A stretch of DNA of 64,000 bases, from NCBI RefSeq assembly GCF_001646665.1, contig NZ_LWBU01000011.1:227265-291264 (forward strand), read 5' to 3'. The notes beneath the pieces were generated by a model. That model did not search any database. It was given only the letters and a program-made list of their open reading frames with translations, and was not told the origin of the DNA. This stretch comes from Streptomyces noursei. Lineage in GTDB: Bacteria; Actinomycetota; Actinomycetes; Streptomycetales; Streptomycetaceae. A program made the position numbers and the translations under genes. Numbering within the stretch: position 1 is the first letter of the stretch; every line of letters begins with the position of its first letter. Below are positions 1 through 8,038 of this stretch, one piece after another.

Positions 1-350
1 TCACCTCCTGCTGCGAGCACCACCTGGTCCCGTTCCGGGGCGTCGCCCACGTCGGCTACATCCCGTCCGTCAGCGGGAAGATCACCGGGCTGTCGAAGCT
101 GGCGCGGCTCGTGGACGTCTTCGCCCGCCGGCCGCAGGTGCAGGAGCGCCTGACCACGCAGGTCGCCGACTCCCTGATGAAGATCCTGGAGCCGCGCGGC
201 GTGATCGTCGTCATCGAGTGCGAGCACATGTGCATGTCGATGCGCGGCATCCGCAAGCCCGGCGCGAAGACCATCACGTCGGCGGTCCGGGGGCAGCTCC
301 GCGACGTCGCGACCCGCGCCGAGGCGATGAGCCTCATCATGGCGCGCTGA
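1..350 (+). CDS. folE: GTP cyclohydrolase I, C-terminal part (cut by window edge)
   Basis: FolE converts GTP to dihydroneopterin triphosphate, the first step of folate synthesis in the cytoplasm. Only the last ~115 codons are present; the reading frame enters at base 3 and ends with TGA at 348-350. The zinc-site segments are visible: [11 protein letters not shown] near the start of the fragment (Cys and His ligands) and [10 protein letters not shown] further on (second Cys), followed by the usual family ending. The other folate genes lie 2-4.5 kb away on the opposite strand, so folE is linked to them but not in the same transcript. Identity is secure from the motifs; the missing N-terminus lies outside the window. 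Confidence 0.97.
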   Translation, partial: TSCCEHHLVPFRGVAHVGYIPSVSGKITGLSKLARLVDVFARRPQVQERLTTQVADSLMKILEPRGVIVVIECEHMCMSMRGIRKPGAKTITSAVRGQLRDVATRAEAMSLIMAR

Positions 351-572
351 AGCACGGCGCGCGCCCGGCACGGCGCGTCGTCCGCGTGGCACGCCGCACC
401 ACGGCGCACCACGCAGCACCATGGCACGCCGAGGGTTCTCGCCAACCACCGTCGCATGCGCGGCAGTTATGGCCACGGGCATTGGACGCCGGGGCGGGCT
501 GCCGGAAGACTCGTACGCGTACATCGGGAAGTCTCATGGATCCCGGGGGATCCACGGATGGAGATGCCGCGC
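351..572. other. intergenic region folE to aldo/keto reductase
   Basis: About 220 bp without a credible gene. The first half is made of degenerate GCAC/GGCACG-rich short repeats (355-440). No clear terminator or promoter could be recognised, apart from a purine-rich ribosome-binding stretch just before the next gene. Confidence 0.5.
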
Positions 573-1568
573 ATGAGCGAGAATGCCCTGCCCACCCGTC
601 GGCTCGGTGGCCTGGAGGTGTCCGCCCTCGGGTTCGGCGCGATGGTGCTGTCGCCCGGGGTGTACGGGGAGATCGACGACGCCCGCGCCGAGCGGGCCCT
701 GCTCGCGGCGGTGGACGCCGGGGCCACCCTCATCGACACGTCGGACGGCTACGGCGCCGACGGCCACAACGAGTGGCTGATCGGCCGGGCGCTGCGGGGC
801 CGGCGGGACGAGGTGGTCATCGCCACCAAGTTCGGCTTCCGGCTCCCGGAGGGCGTCGAGCCGCACCCCTTCCCGGTCGGGTACGCCTTCGGGGAGCTGG
901 CCGTGAACGCCGACCCCAAGCATGTGCGCGGGTACGCGGAGGCGAGCCTGCGCGAGCTGGGCACCGACCGGATCGACCTGTACTACCCGCACTTCCCCGA
1001 CCCGCAGGTGCCGCTGGCGGACACCGTGGGCGCGGTCGCCGAACTCGTCGAGGCGGGTCTCGTGCGCCACCTCGGGCTCTCCAACGTCACGGCGGACCAG
1101 CTGCGCGAGGCACACGCCGTGCACCCGGTGGCGGCCGTCCAGACCGAGTGGTCCATGTGGCGGCACGTGGACGAGGAGCTGCTGGCGGCGGCCCGCGAGC
1201 TGGGGGTGGGCGTCGTCGCCTGGTCGCCGCTGGGCGCCGGCTTCCTGACCGGCAAGGTCGGCACGGTGCAGGACGGCGACTTCCGGCAGCACATGCCCCG
1301 GTTCGACGCCGAGAACCACCGGGCCAACAGCGACCGCTTCGCGCCCGTGCGGGGCATCGCCGGGGAGCTGGGCATCACCCCGGCGCAGCTGGCCCTGGCG
1401 TGGCTGCTGGACCAGGACGAGCACGTCGTCCCCATCCCGGGCAGCCGCACCCCGGCGCACATCCGGGAGAACCTGGCCGCCGCCCGGGTGCGGCTCTCCC
1501 CGGACGTGCGCGACCGTCTCTCCGCCGTCCTCGCCGACACGGAGGTCTCCGGCGGCACCCTGCTGTAG
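573..1568 (+). CDS. aldo/keto reductase
   Basis: A cytoplasmic NADPH-dependent aldo/keto reductase of ~331 residues. The catalytic tetrad can be picked out: Asp and Tyr in LIDTSDGYG, Lys in VIATKFGF and His in LYYPHFPD; the C-terminal PIPGSRTPAHIRENL segment is the cofactor phosphate-binding loop typical of the family. It resembles the AKR13-type enzymes. The substrate cannot be read from sequence. Start: ATG 573 has GGAG at 560-563 and puts the conserved TRRLGGLEVSALG strand at the usual distance from the N-terminus; ATG 558 (GGGGGA upstream) is an alternative. It is a single gene converging on the DUF3180 gene; nothing ties it to folate synthesis except position. Confidence 0.9.
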   Translation: MSENALPTRRLGGLEVSALGFGAMVLSPGVYGEIDDARAERALLAAVDAGATLIDTSDGYGADGHNEWLIGRALRGRRDEVVIATKFGFRLPEGVEPHPFPVGYAFGELAVNADPKHVRGYAEASLRELGTDRIDLYYPHFPDPQVPLADTVGAVAELVEAGLVRHLGLSNVTADQLREAHAVHPVAAVQTEWSMWRHVDEELLAAARELGVGVVAWSPLGAGFLTGKVGTVQDGDFRQHMPRFDAENHRANSDRFAPVRGIAGELGITPAQLALAWLLDQDEHVVPIPGSRTPAHIRENLAAARVRLSPDVRDRLSAVLADTEVSGGTLL

Positions 1569-1604
1569 CCGACCGGTGCCCGGGGCGGGCCGGCGAGACG
1601 CCCC

Positions 1605-2081
1605 CTAGGCGCGCGACGGGGCCTCGTCGTCGTCCTCGGGGAGCTTGCAGACCCGCTCCAGGAACATCGCCGCCGCGATCACGCCGATTCCCGCCAGGAC
1701 CGAGAAGCCGGCGTAGATGGCCTGGTCGCGGCGGGCCGGGATGTCGAGCGAGCCGAGCAGGAAGACGCCCGTCCCGCCGTACATGCCGCTCACCAGCGCC
1801 GCGACGAGGGCGCTCGCCTGGCCGAAGACGACCGCGCGGGCGGCCATCATCGGCTCGACGCCCTTGGCGTCGGGGCGGCGCTCGCGCTGGGCGCGCAGCC
1901 GGGAGCGCAGGGACAGCGCCGTCGCGGTCAGGACCACCGCGATGACGGCGAGGACGACCGGCGCGGCCAGGGGCACGCTCGGCAGGGTGCCGAACGCCTC
2001 CCACAGCCGGGCGCCGCCCCAGGAGAGGATGCCGGCGACGGCGAACAGTCCGGCCAGTACCTTGAGCCGCAGTTGTTTCAC
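1605..2081 (-). CDS. DUF3180-type membrane protein, last gene of the folate cluster
   Basis: A 158-residue integral membrane protein of the actinobacterial DUF3180 family, function unknown. Four hydrophobic segments are visible (about residues 8-26, 37-58, 88-110 and 122-142) with a charged loop (RSRLRAQRERRPDAKG) between segments two and three and an acidic C-terminal tail. It lies 49 bp after folK on the same strand and is probably the last gene of the folP-folB-folK transcript. That position is conserved in streptomycetes as far as I recall, but no enzymatic motif supports a direct folate role. Confidence 0.85.
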   Translation of the reverse strand: MKQLRLKVLAGLFAVAGILSWGGARLWEAFGTLPSVPLAAPVVLAVIAVVLTATALSLRSRLRAQRERRPDAKGVEPMMAARAVVFGQASALVAALVSGMYGGTGVFLLGSLDIPARRDQAIYAGFSVLAGIGVIAAAMFLERVCKLPEDDDEAPSRA

Positions 2082-2130
2082 CGGGGGCCTTTCATCTCGT
2101 CGCCGTGCAGTGCCTGCCGATCACCCAACG

Positions 2131-2730
2131 CTACTCGGGCAGGCGCAGTTCCAGGTCGGCGCGCGGCAGGACGCCTTCCCGGCCCACGCCCCCGAGCAGG
2201 TCGGCGACCGCGCCGACGCCCGGCAGCTGTGCCTCCGGCTCCACGTCGTGCCACGGTGCGAGCACGAAGGCCCGCTGGTGGGCGCGCGGGTGGGGGAGGG
2301 TGAGGACGGGGTCGTCGGAGACGACGTCCGCGTACGCCACGATGTCGACGTCGATCGTGCGCGCGCCCCAGCGCTCGTCACGGACGCGGTGGAAGGCCTC
2401 CTCCACCGCGTGCGCCCGCTCCAGCAGGGACGCGGGCGGCAGGGTGGTCTTCAGGAGCACGACCGCGTTGAAGTACGACGGCTGGGTGCCGGGGTCGACG
2501 CCCCAGGGCTCCGTCTCGTACACCGGCGAGACCGCTTTGACCCGGACGCCGGGGGTGTCCTCGAGCGCGTCGATGGCGCCCTGGAGCGTCTCCAGGCGGT
2601 TGCCCAGGTTGGAGCCGAGGGAGATCACGGCCCGCTTGGGGTTGGACAGGGTGATGTCGGCGGCGTCGACCTGCTCCGTCACGGAGGCCGGCACGGGCTG
2701 CACCGTGGGGTCGCTGTGCGTCTTGTTCAT
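2131..2730 (-). CDS. folK: 6-hydroxymethyl-7,8-dihydropterin pyrophosphokinase
   Basis: FolK (HPPK) transfers pyrophosphate from ATP to 6-hydroxymethyl-dihydropterin, giving the substrate of FolP. 199 residues, slightly longer than E. coli HPPK because of a ~30-residue polar N-terminal extension before VISLGSNLGNRLETL. Family signatures present: SLGSNLGNR, VYETEPWG, and the magnesium/ATP motif RWGARTIDVDIVAY with its two Asp residues, then LPHPRAHQRAFVL. The start ATG (2728-2730) overlaps the folB stop in an ATGA junction, so translation is coupled. Spacing to the next gene is 49 bp. Confidence 0.96.
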   Translation of the reverse strand: MNKTHSDPTVQPVPASVTEQVDAADITLSNPKRAVISLGSNLGNRLETLQGAIDALEDTPGVRVKAVSPVYETEPWGVDPGTQPSYFNAVVLLKTTLPPASLLERAHAVEEAFHRVRDERWGARTIDVDIVAYADVVSDDPVLTLPHPRAHQRAFVLAPWHDVEPEAQLPGVGAVADLLGGVGREGVLPRADLELRLPE

Positions 2731-3086
2731 GCGCGGCTCCGGGTGATGGTGATGGTCACGTCGTCGAACGGCACGGTGATCGGGGCGTCCGGCTTGTGGA
2801 CCACCACCTCGACCTCCTGGACGCCGTCGTGCTTGAGGCACTGCTGGGCGATGCGCTCGGCGAGCGTCTCGATCAGGTCGACCGGCTCCCCCTGCACGAC
2901 GTCCACGACCTCTTCCGCCACGACGCCGTAGTGCACGGTCTTCGCCAGGTCGTCGTCGGCCGCCGCGGGGCGGGTGTCGAGGCCGAGGACCAGGTCCACG
3001 ATGAACGTCTGGCCCTCCTCGCGCTCCCGGGGGAAGACGCCATGGTGCCCGCGGGCCTTGAGGCCGCGCAGCGCGACACGATCCAC
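2727..3086 (-). CDS. folB: dihydroneopterin aldolase
   Basis: FolB cleaves 7,8-dihydroneopterin to 6-hydroxymethyl-dihydropterin and glycolaldehyde. 119 residues, the normal size. Typical features: RVALRGLKARGHHGVFPRE at the N-terminus, the substrate-binding segment around NLIETLAERIA (here VDLIETLAERIAQ, with the conserved Glu) and the VHKPDAPI loop with the catalytic Lys. I chose the GTG at 3084-3086 because GGAG lies 8 bases upstream; the GTG two codons earlier runs into that site. The stop overlaps the folK start. A 132-bp gap separates it from the NTF2-like gene, so a second promoter is possible. Confidence 0.95.
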   Translation of the reverse strand: MDRVALRGLKARGHHGVFPREREEGQTFIVDLVLGLDTRPAAADDDLAKTVHYGVVAEEVVDVVQGEPVDLIETLAERIAQQCLKHDGVQEVEVVVHKPDAPITVPFDDVTITITRSRA

Positions 3087-3218
3087 GCGAATCACTCCTG
3101 CTGTCGTTGGTCTGGCGGGCACGCGGCCGGGTGCGGACGGCGCGATGCCACCCGTCGAATCTACCTGCGAGCACTGACAGGACCTGCCCACGGGCCCCTC
3201 TCCGGCTCGCCTACCCAT

Positions 3219-3683
3219 TCAGGAGGGGTTCTCGTCGGGCTCTTCCTCACCGGTTTCGGCCAGAACGGGCGACCCGTGGTGGGCCCAGATCCGCCAGCCG
3301 TCGGGTGTGCGCCGGAACACGTTCGTGGCGACGACCAGCTGCCCGACGAGCGGTCCGAGGTCCGCGCCCTCCTCGGCGGGGCCGCCGCTGAGGATGTTCT
3401 CCGTGCAGGTCACCAGCGCCGTGTCGGCGGCCACGGAGACCTTCACATCGGTCAGGAAGAACTGGATGTAGTCCGTGTTCGCCATGATCAGCGCGTACGA
3501 GCGGAGCACCTCGCCGCGTCCGGTGAGCACCGGCCAGCCGGGGTGGACGCAGGAGATCGCGCCCTGCGAGTCGTCGAGCCACAGCTCGGAGATCTCCTCG
3601 AAGTCCCCGCGCTCCATCGCCTCGTAGAACGCCGTGTTGGCGAGCTCCACCGCCTCGACGTCGGTGCGTGCGGCGTCGCTCAC
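3219..3683 (-). CDS. NTF2/SnoaL-like protein embedded in the folate operon
   Basis: A 154-residue single-domain protein of the nuclear-transport-factor-2/SnoaL-like (DUF4440-like) fold. Visible hallmarks: an N-terminal helix NTAFYEAMERGDFEEISELW, then SCVHPGWPVLTGRGEVLRSYALI, and the C-terminal strands with RRTPDGWRIWAHHGSPV. The two His after WAH are a common pocket element in such proteins, but no reaction can be assigned. GTG start at 3681-3683 overlaps the folP stop (GTGA), so it is translationally coupled to folP and separated from folB by 132 bp. It could be an auxiliary folate enzyme or a passenger; see findings. Confidence 0.88.
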   Translation of the reverse strand: MSDAARTDVEAVELANTAFYEAMERGDFEEISELWLDDSQGAISCVHPGWPVLTGRGEVLRSYALIMANTDYIQFFLTDVKVSVAADTALVTCTENILSGGPAEEGADLGPLVGQLVVATNVFRRTPDGWRIWAHHGSPVLAETGEEEPDENPS

Positions 3684-4540
3684 CGGGCGGCCTCCACGGC
3701 GCGGGCCACGCGGACCGCGTCCGCCGTCGCGCGCACCTCGTGGACCCGTACGGCCCAGGCGCCCTCGTACGCCGCGATGGCCGAGACGGCCGCGGTGGCC
3801 GCGTCGCGCTCCCGGGCCGGCGGCGGCGCGGAACCCTCCCCGGCCAGGACGTGGCCCAGGAACCGCTTGCGGGACGCGGCCACCAGCAGCGGGCGGCCCA
3901 GCGCCCGCAGGTCGGCCAGGTGCGCCACCAGGGCCAGGTCGTGCGGGGCCGCCTTGGCGAAGCCCAGGCCCGGGTCGACGACGATCCGCTCGGGGTCGAC
4001 GCCGCCCTCCACGACCGCCTCCATACGCGTGCGCAGCTCGCCGACCACCTCGGCCACCACGTCGTCGTACACGGCGAGGCTGTTCATGTCCTTGCTGAAG
4101 CCGCGCCAGTGCATCACGACGAACGGCACCTCGGCGGCGGCGACGGCGGGGACCATCCCGGGGTCGGCGAGGCCGCCGCTGACGTCGTTCACGAGGATGG
4201 CGCCGGCCTCGACGGCGCGGCGGGCGACGGAGGCGCGCATGGTGTCGACCGACACGGCGACCCCTTCGGCCGAGAGGCCGCGTACGACGGGGACGACGCG
4301 GCGCAGTTCCTCCTCCTCGTCCACCCGGGTGGCGCCGGGGCGGGTCGACTCGCCGCCGACGTCGACCAGGTCCGCGCCCTGGGCGACCAGCTCCAGACCG
4401 TGCTTGATGGCGGCCGTGGTGTCGAACCAGCGGCCGCCGTCGGAGAAGGAGTCGGGCGTCACGTTGACGACCCCCATGACCGCGCAGCGGTCGAACGTGG
4501 GCAGGCCGCGGGCCGTGCCCCGTCCGCGCAAGGTACTCAT
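3680..4540 (-). CDS. folP: dihydropteroate synthase
   Basis: FolP condenses 6-hydroxymethyl-dihydropterin pyrophosphate with p-aminobenzoate; it is the sulfonamide target. 286 residues, normal length. Motifs in order: MGVVNVTPDSFSDGGRW (pyrophosphate and pABA loop 1), LVDVGGESTRPGA (loop 2 and pterin site), SVDTMRASVA, ILVNDVSGG, VVMHWRG, VDPGLGFAK and the C-terminal LVAASRKRFLG with the conserved Lys and Arg; the final VRVHEV is also typical. It is the first gene of the leftward operon; ~170 bp of very GC-rich DNA (4541-4708) separates it from the upstream same-strand gene and must hold its promoter. Confidence 0.97.
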   Translation of the reverse strand: MSTLRGRGTARGLPTFDRCAVMGVVNVTPDSFSDGGRWFDTTAAIKHGLELVAQGADLVDVGGESTRPGATRVDEEEELRRVVPVVRGLSAEGVAVSVDTMRASVARRAVEAGAILVNDVSGGLADPGMVPAVAAAEVPFVVMHWRGFSKDMNSLAVYDDVVAEVVGELRTRMEAVVEGGVDPERIVVDPGLGFAKAAPHDLALVAHLADLRALGRPLLVAASRKRFLGHVLAGEGSAPPPARERDAATAAVSAIAAYEGAWAVRVHEVRATADAVRVARAVEAAR

Positions 4541-4708
4541 GCGACCAGCCTAGGGGGTGTCCTCGGACCGGGACGGCCGGGAACGGCCCGCCGCGCGCGC
4601 GGCCCGGCCGGGGGTGACGGGCCGGGGGGACCGGGCGGGCCGGCGGCGCGGCCCGGGCGGGGGTGGCCGGGCGGGGGTGGCCGCCCCGGCCGGGGGCCGC
4701 GTGCCGGG

Positions 4709-6538
4709 TCAGGCGGCGCGGACCTCGTGCTCGCCGCGCGGGGCGAGGTGCGCGCACGGGCGGGCCGTGGGGGCCGAGGAGCGGCGGCGGAAGGGCCGGG
4801 GCGGGGCCAGGTCCACGAAGCCCTCGGCCTGCATGGCGGCGAAACCGATGCGCGGCAGGTCGCGGGCGTTGCGGTAGACCACGAAGCGGGGCTCCCAGCG
4901 GGGCTGGAACTTGGCGTTGAACTTGTACAGCGACTCGATCTGGAACCAGCGCGACAGGAACACCAGCAGGCCGCGCCAGACGCGCAGGACCGGGCCGGCG
5001 CCGAGCTTCTCGCCGCGCGCCAGGGCGGAGCGGAACATCGCGAAGTTCAGCGAGACGCGCTCGATGCCCAGCTTGGGCGAGGCCTGGAGGGCGGCGACGA
5101 TCAGCAGCTCGTTCATGCCCGGGTCGGCGGAGCGGTCGCGGCGCATCAGCTCCAGCGACATCCCGTCCGTACCCCACGGCACGAAGTGGATGATCGCCTT
5201 CAGGTCGCCGTACGGGGAGTCCGGGTCCTCCTTGTGGGCGGTGGCGATCACCGCGTCACCGTCGGCCGGGTCGCCTATGCGGCCCAGGGCCATGGAGAAG
5301 CCCCGCTCGGTGTCGGTGCCCCGCCAGTCGGCCGCGGCGCGCCGGATCCGCTCCAGCTCACCGTCCGAGAGGTCACGGGCGCGCCGGACGCGGGTCGTGT
5401 ACCCATTGCGCTCGATGCGCTTGACCATCTGGCGCACATTGCGCATGGCGCGCCCGGTCAGGGAGAAATCCGCGACGTCCACCACCGCCTCGTCGCCCAG
5501 CTCCAGCGCGTCCAGGCCCGTCTCGCGGGTCCACACCTCGCCGCCGGTCTCGGAGCAGCCCATCACCGCGGGCGTCCAGGAGTGGGCCTTGGCCTCGTCC
5601 ATGAACCGCTCGATGGCGCCGGGCCACGCCTCGACGTCGCCTATCGGGTCGCCGCTGGCCAGCATCACGCCGGAGACGACGCGGTAGCAGACGGCGGCCT
5701 TGCCGCTGGGGGAGAAGACGACACCCTTGTCGCGGCGGAGCGCGAAGTGGCCGAGGGAGTCACGGCCGCCGTGCTTGTCCAGCAGGGCGCGCAGCCGGGA
5801 CTCGTCGTCCTCGGTGAGCCGGGCGACCGGGTGCTCGGGGCGGAAGGCCAGGTAGATGGTGGTGATGGCGGTGAGCAGGCCGAGGGCGCCGAGCGAGTAG
5901 CCGACCGTCCAGTCGACGCCGCCCCGGTAGCCGACGGGGCCCTCCACGCCGAACAGGCCGTACAGCACGTGCTCCAGGCGGTCGCTCAGGCCGGGGCTGC
6001 CGACGACCTTCCCCGGGTGGGCGCTGACGATGACCAGCCCGAGGGCGATGGAACCGGCGCCCATGAGGACGAAGTTGGCGAGCGCCTTCCAGCGGCTGCG
6101 CGGGTCGGGCAGTGCCGCGAACTCCCCGCGGTGGCGCAGCAGCAGCGCCAGGAGCAGCAGGGAGAACAGCACGCCGATCACGGAGTGGCGGTAGACGAAC
6201 TGCGCCGCGGCTCCCACCGGCAGCAGGATCACGGCCGCCCGCCAGGCGCGGCGCTTGTGGCGCTTGAGCCCGTGGGCGAGGAGCAGCAGCAGGACGCCGA
6301 CGCCGAGGGAGAGGGCCGCCGACAGGGGGCCCAGGGTGCCGGGCAGCACCTCGGCGACGGCGTGCATGCGGCTGGTGCGGAAGCGCGGGAACACGCCCGC
6401 GGCGATGTCGATCAGACCGATGAACGTGCATGCGGTGCCGACCAGGGAGGGCACCTTCTCGGCGCGTGGACCGCGCAGGAGACGGCTCATCCGGCTCGGA
6501 ACCGACTCCGACTTATCCCCATCTACCGTGACAGACAT
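4709..6538 (-). CDS. MprF-like aminoacyl-lipid synthase (phosphatidylglycerol lysyltransferase domain)
   Basis: A 609-residue membrane protein. Residues ~30-230 carry about six hydrophobic segments; residues ~245-580 form the DUF2156/GNAT-like catalytic domain of MprF-type enzymes, which transfer an amino acid from aminoacyl-tRNA to phosphatidylglycerol or cardiolipin at the inner membrane face. Recognisable segments: YRVVSGVMLASGDPIGD, MRNVRQMVKRIERNGY, SLELMRRDRSADPGMNELL and SLNFAMFRSALARGEKLG. The N-terminal part is shorter than the flippase region of Staphylococcus MprF, as is common in actinobacteria. The C-terminus is Arg/Pro-rich. It is divergent from an alpha/beta hydrolase 148 bp away. 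The attached amino acid cannot be told from sequence. Confidence 0.88.
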   Translation of the reverse strand: MSVTVDGDKSESVPSRMSRLLRGPRAEKVPSLVGTACTFIGLIDIAAGVFPRFRTSRMHAVAEVLPGTLGPLSAALSLGVGVLLLLLAHGLKRHKRRAWRAAVILLPVGAAAQFVYRHSVIGVLFSLLLLALLLRHRGEFAALPDPRSRWKALANFVLMGAGSIALGLVIVSAHPGKVVGSPGLSDRLEHVLYGLFGVEGPVGYRGGVDWTVGYSLGALGLLTAITTIYLAFRPEHPVARLTEDDESRLRALLDKHGGRDSLGHFALRRDKGVVFSPSGKAAVCYRVVSGVMLASGDPIGDVEAWPGAIERFMDEAKAHSWTPAVMGCSETGGEVWTRETGLDALELGDEAVVDVADFSLTGRAMRNVRQMVKRIERNGYTTRVRRARDLSDGELERIRRAAADWRGTDTERGFSMALGRIGDPADGDAVIATAHKEDPDSPYGDLKAIIHFVPWGTDGMSLELMRRDRSADPGMNELLIVAALQASPKLGIERVSLNFAMFRSALARGEKLGAGPVLRVWRGLLVFLSRWFQIESLYKFNAKFQPRWEPRFVVYRNARDLPRIGFAAMQAEGFVDLAPPRPFRRRSSAPTARPCAHLAPRGEHEVRAA

Positions 6539-6686
6539 CGCTTCCCAAGGCTCCGCAAAGAATCGTTGTGTCCCTTCGGCCGGAACTGGTCCGGCCCGGA
6601 CGTTTTGCGCTCTCTAGGACGGGGCTCGTGGGGGGTGGGTTCATTCCCCGCCCCGAAAATCTCGACGAAGAAGGCTTGAAGGACTC

Positions 6687-7802
6687 ATGGGTCTCACCAG
6701 CAACAAAGTCCTGGCGCTGGCCGCCCTGCTGGCCGTCGTGCTGTTCGCGGTCACGGTCTGGCTGTGGCCGCGGCTGGCGCGCGGCGGCCTGCGGGCGGTG
6801 CTGGGCCGGATCGGTCTGCTGCTGGCGACCCAGGCGGCGCTGTTCGCCTCCGTGGGCCTCGCGGCCAACAACTACTTCCTCTTCTACGGCTCCTGGGCCG
6901 ACCTGCTGGGACAGGAGCAGGAGATGGGGGTGGTCGTCGACCACTCGGCGGGTGCCAAGGACGTCAGGATCGTCGGCAGGCAGAAGATCGAGGGCGTCCC
7001 CGGCGGCGGCCGCCCGGCGGTGGGCGGCCAGGTCCAGAAGGTCGTCATCTCGGGGGAGACCTCGAAGATCGACAGTCCGGCCTACGTCTACCTGCCCCCC
7101 GAGTACTTCCAGCCGGCGTACGCGCGCAAGACCTTCCCCGCCGCGGTCGTCCTGACCGGCTACCCGGGCACGGCCGAGAACCTGCTCAAGGGGCTGAAGT
7201 ACCCGCGCACCGCCTACGAGCAGGCGAAGAACAAGAAGATGCAGCCGATGATCCTGGTGATGATGCGGCCCACCGTGGCCCCGCCGCGCGACACGGAGTG
7301 CGTCGACGTCCCCGGCGGCCCGCAGACGGAGACCTTCTTCGCCGAGGACCTGCCGAAGGCCGTCTCGGAGACCTACCGGGTCGGCACCGCCGCCCGGAAC
7401 TGGGGGTTCATCGGCAACTCCACCGGTGGCTACTGCGCCCTCAAGATCGCCCTGCACCACCCCGGGCGGTTCGCCGCCGGCGCGGGCCTGTCCGCCTACT
7501 ACAAGGCCGCCGAGGACATCACCACCGGCGACCTCTTCCAGGGCGACCGGCGCCTGCGCGACCGGGCGAACCTGCTGTGGAGCCTGGACCACCTGCCCCA
7601 GGGGCGGTCGTCCTTCCTCGTCACCACCTCCGCCAAGGGCGAGGGGAACCTGGAGGGCACCCGCGCCTTCATCCGGAAGGTGAAGGCGCCCGCGCGCGTC
7701 TCGTCGATCACCCTCGACAGCGGCGGGCACAACTTCAACACCTGGAACCGGGAGATCCCGCCCGCGCTGGTGTGGATGAGCGGCCGGCTCAGCGCGGCCT
7801 GA
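6687..7802 (+). CDS. membrane-anchored alpha/beta hydrolase (esterase)
   Basis: 371 residues: two or three N-terminal membrane helices (about 7-27, 38-62), an extracytoplasmic linker, then an esterase-D/antigen-85-like alpha/beta hydrolase domain from about residue 115. The nucleophile elbow is GNSTGG (Ser), the catalytic His is in SGGHNFNTW, and the acid is likely one of the Asp residues before it. AAGGA at ~6672 precedes the ATG. The catalytic domain should face the cell exterior. It is divergent from the MprF-like gene, and the pair is discussed in findings as a possible synthase/hydrolase couple; alternatively it is an unspecific cell-surface esterase. Confidence 0.85.
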   Translation: MGLTSNKVLALAALLAVVLFAVTVWLWPRLARGGLRAVLGRIGLLLATQAALFASVGLAANNYFLFYGSWADLLGQEQEMGVVVDHSAGAKDVRIVGRQKIEGVPGGGRPAVGGQVQKVVISGETSKIDSPAYVYLPPEYFQPAYARKTFPAAVVLTGYPGTAENLLKGLKYPRTAYEQAKNKKMQPMILVMMRPTVAPPRDTECVDVPGGPQTETFFAEDLPKAVSETYRVGTAARNWGFIGNSTGGYCALKIALHHPGRFAAGAGLSAYYKAAEDITTGDLFQGDRRLRDRANLLWSLDHLPQGRSSFLVTTSAKGEGNLEGTRAFIRKVKAPARVSSITLDSGGHNFNTWNREIPPALVWMSGRLSAA

Positions 7803-7821
7803 CCCGCCTCGCCCGGCCGGG

Positions 7822-8038
7822 CGGGCGGGCCGTCCTCCGGACGCGCCCGCCCGTCTCCTGTCCCGCCCGCCCGTCCCCTGTCGCGCCGCGCTGTCTTCCA
7901 CCGCGCCGGGCCGTCTCCTGTCGCGTCCGCCCGTTCCCTGCCGCGCCCGGCTCGCCGTACCCGGCCGTCTTCCGCCGCGCCGCGCTGTCTTCCGCCGTAC
8001 CCGGCCGTCTCCTCCCGTGCCCGGACGCTGCCTGCCCG
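7822..8038. repeat. degenerate ~20-bp tandem repeat between convergent genes
   Basis: The space between the hydrolase and the ABC ATPase gene consists of about ten imperfect units of 18-22 bp, each a GC-rich segment followed by a pyrimidine-rich box such as GTCTCCTGTC, GTCTTCCGCC or GTTCCCTGCC. Units are most alike around 7852-7925 and 7960-8015. No coding potential on either strand. It may act as a convergent transcription barrier or simply be an unstable slippage array. Confidence 0.6.

Noticed and set aside
3668..6679. Open frame of ~1,000 codons on the plus strand opposite folP and the MprF-like gene
   Set aside because: Low-complexity His/Gly/Ala/Arg translation, no domain, antisense to well-supported genes.
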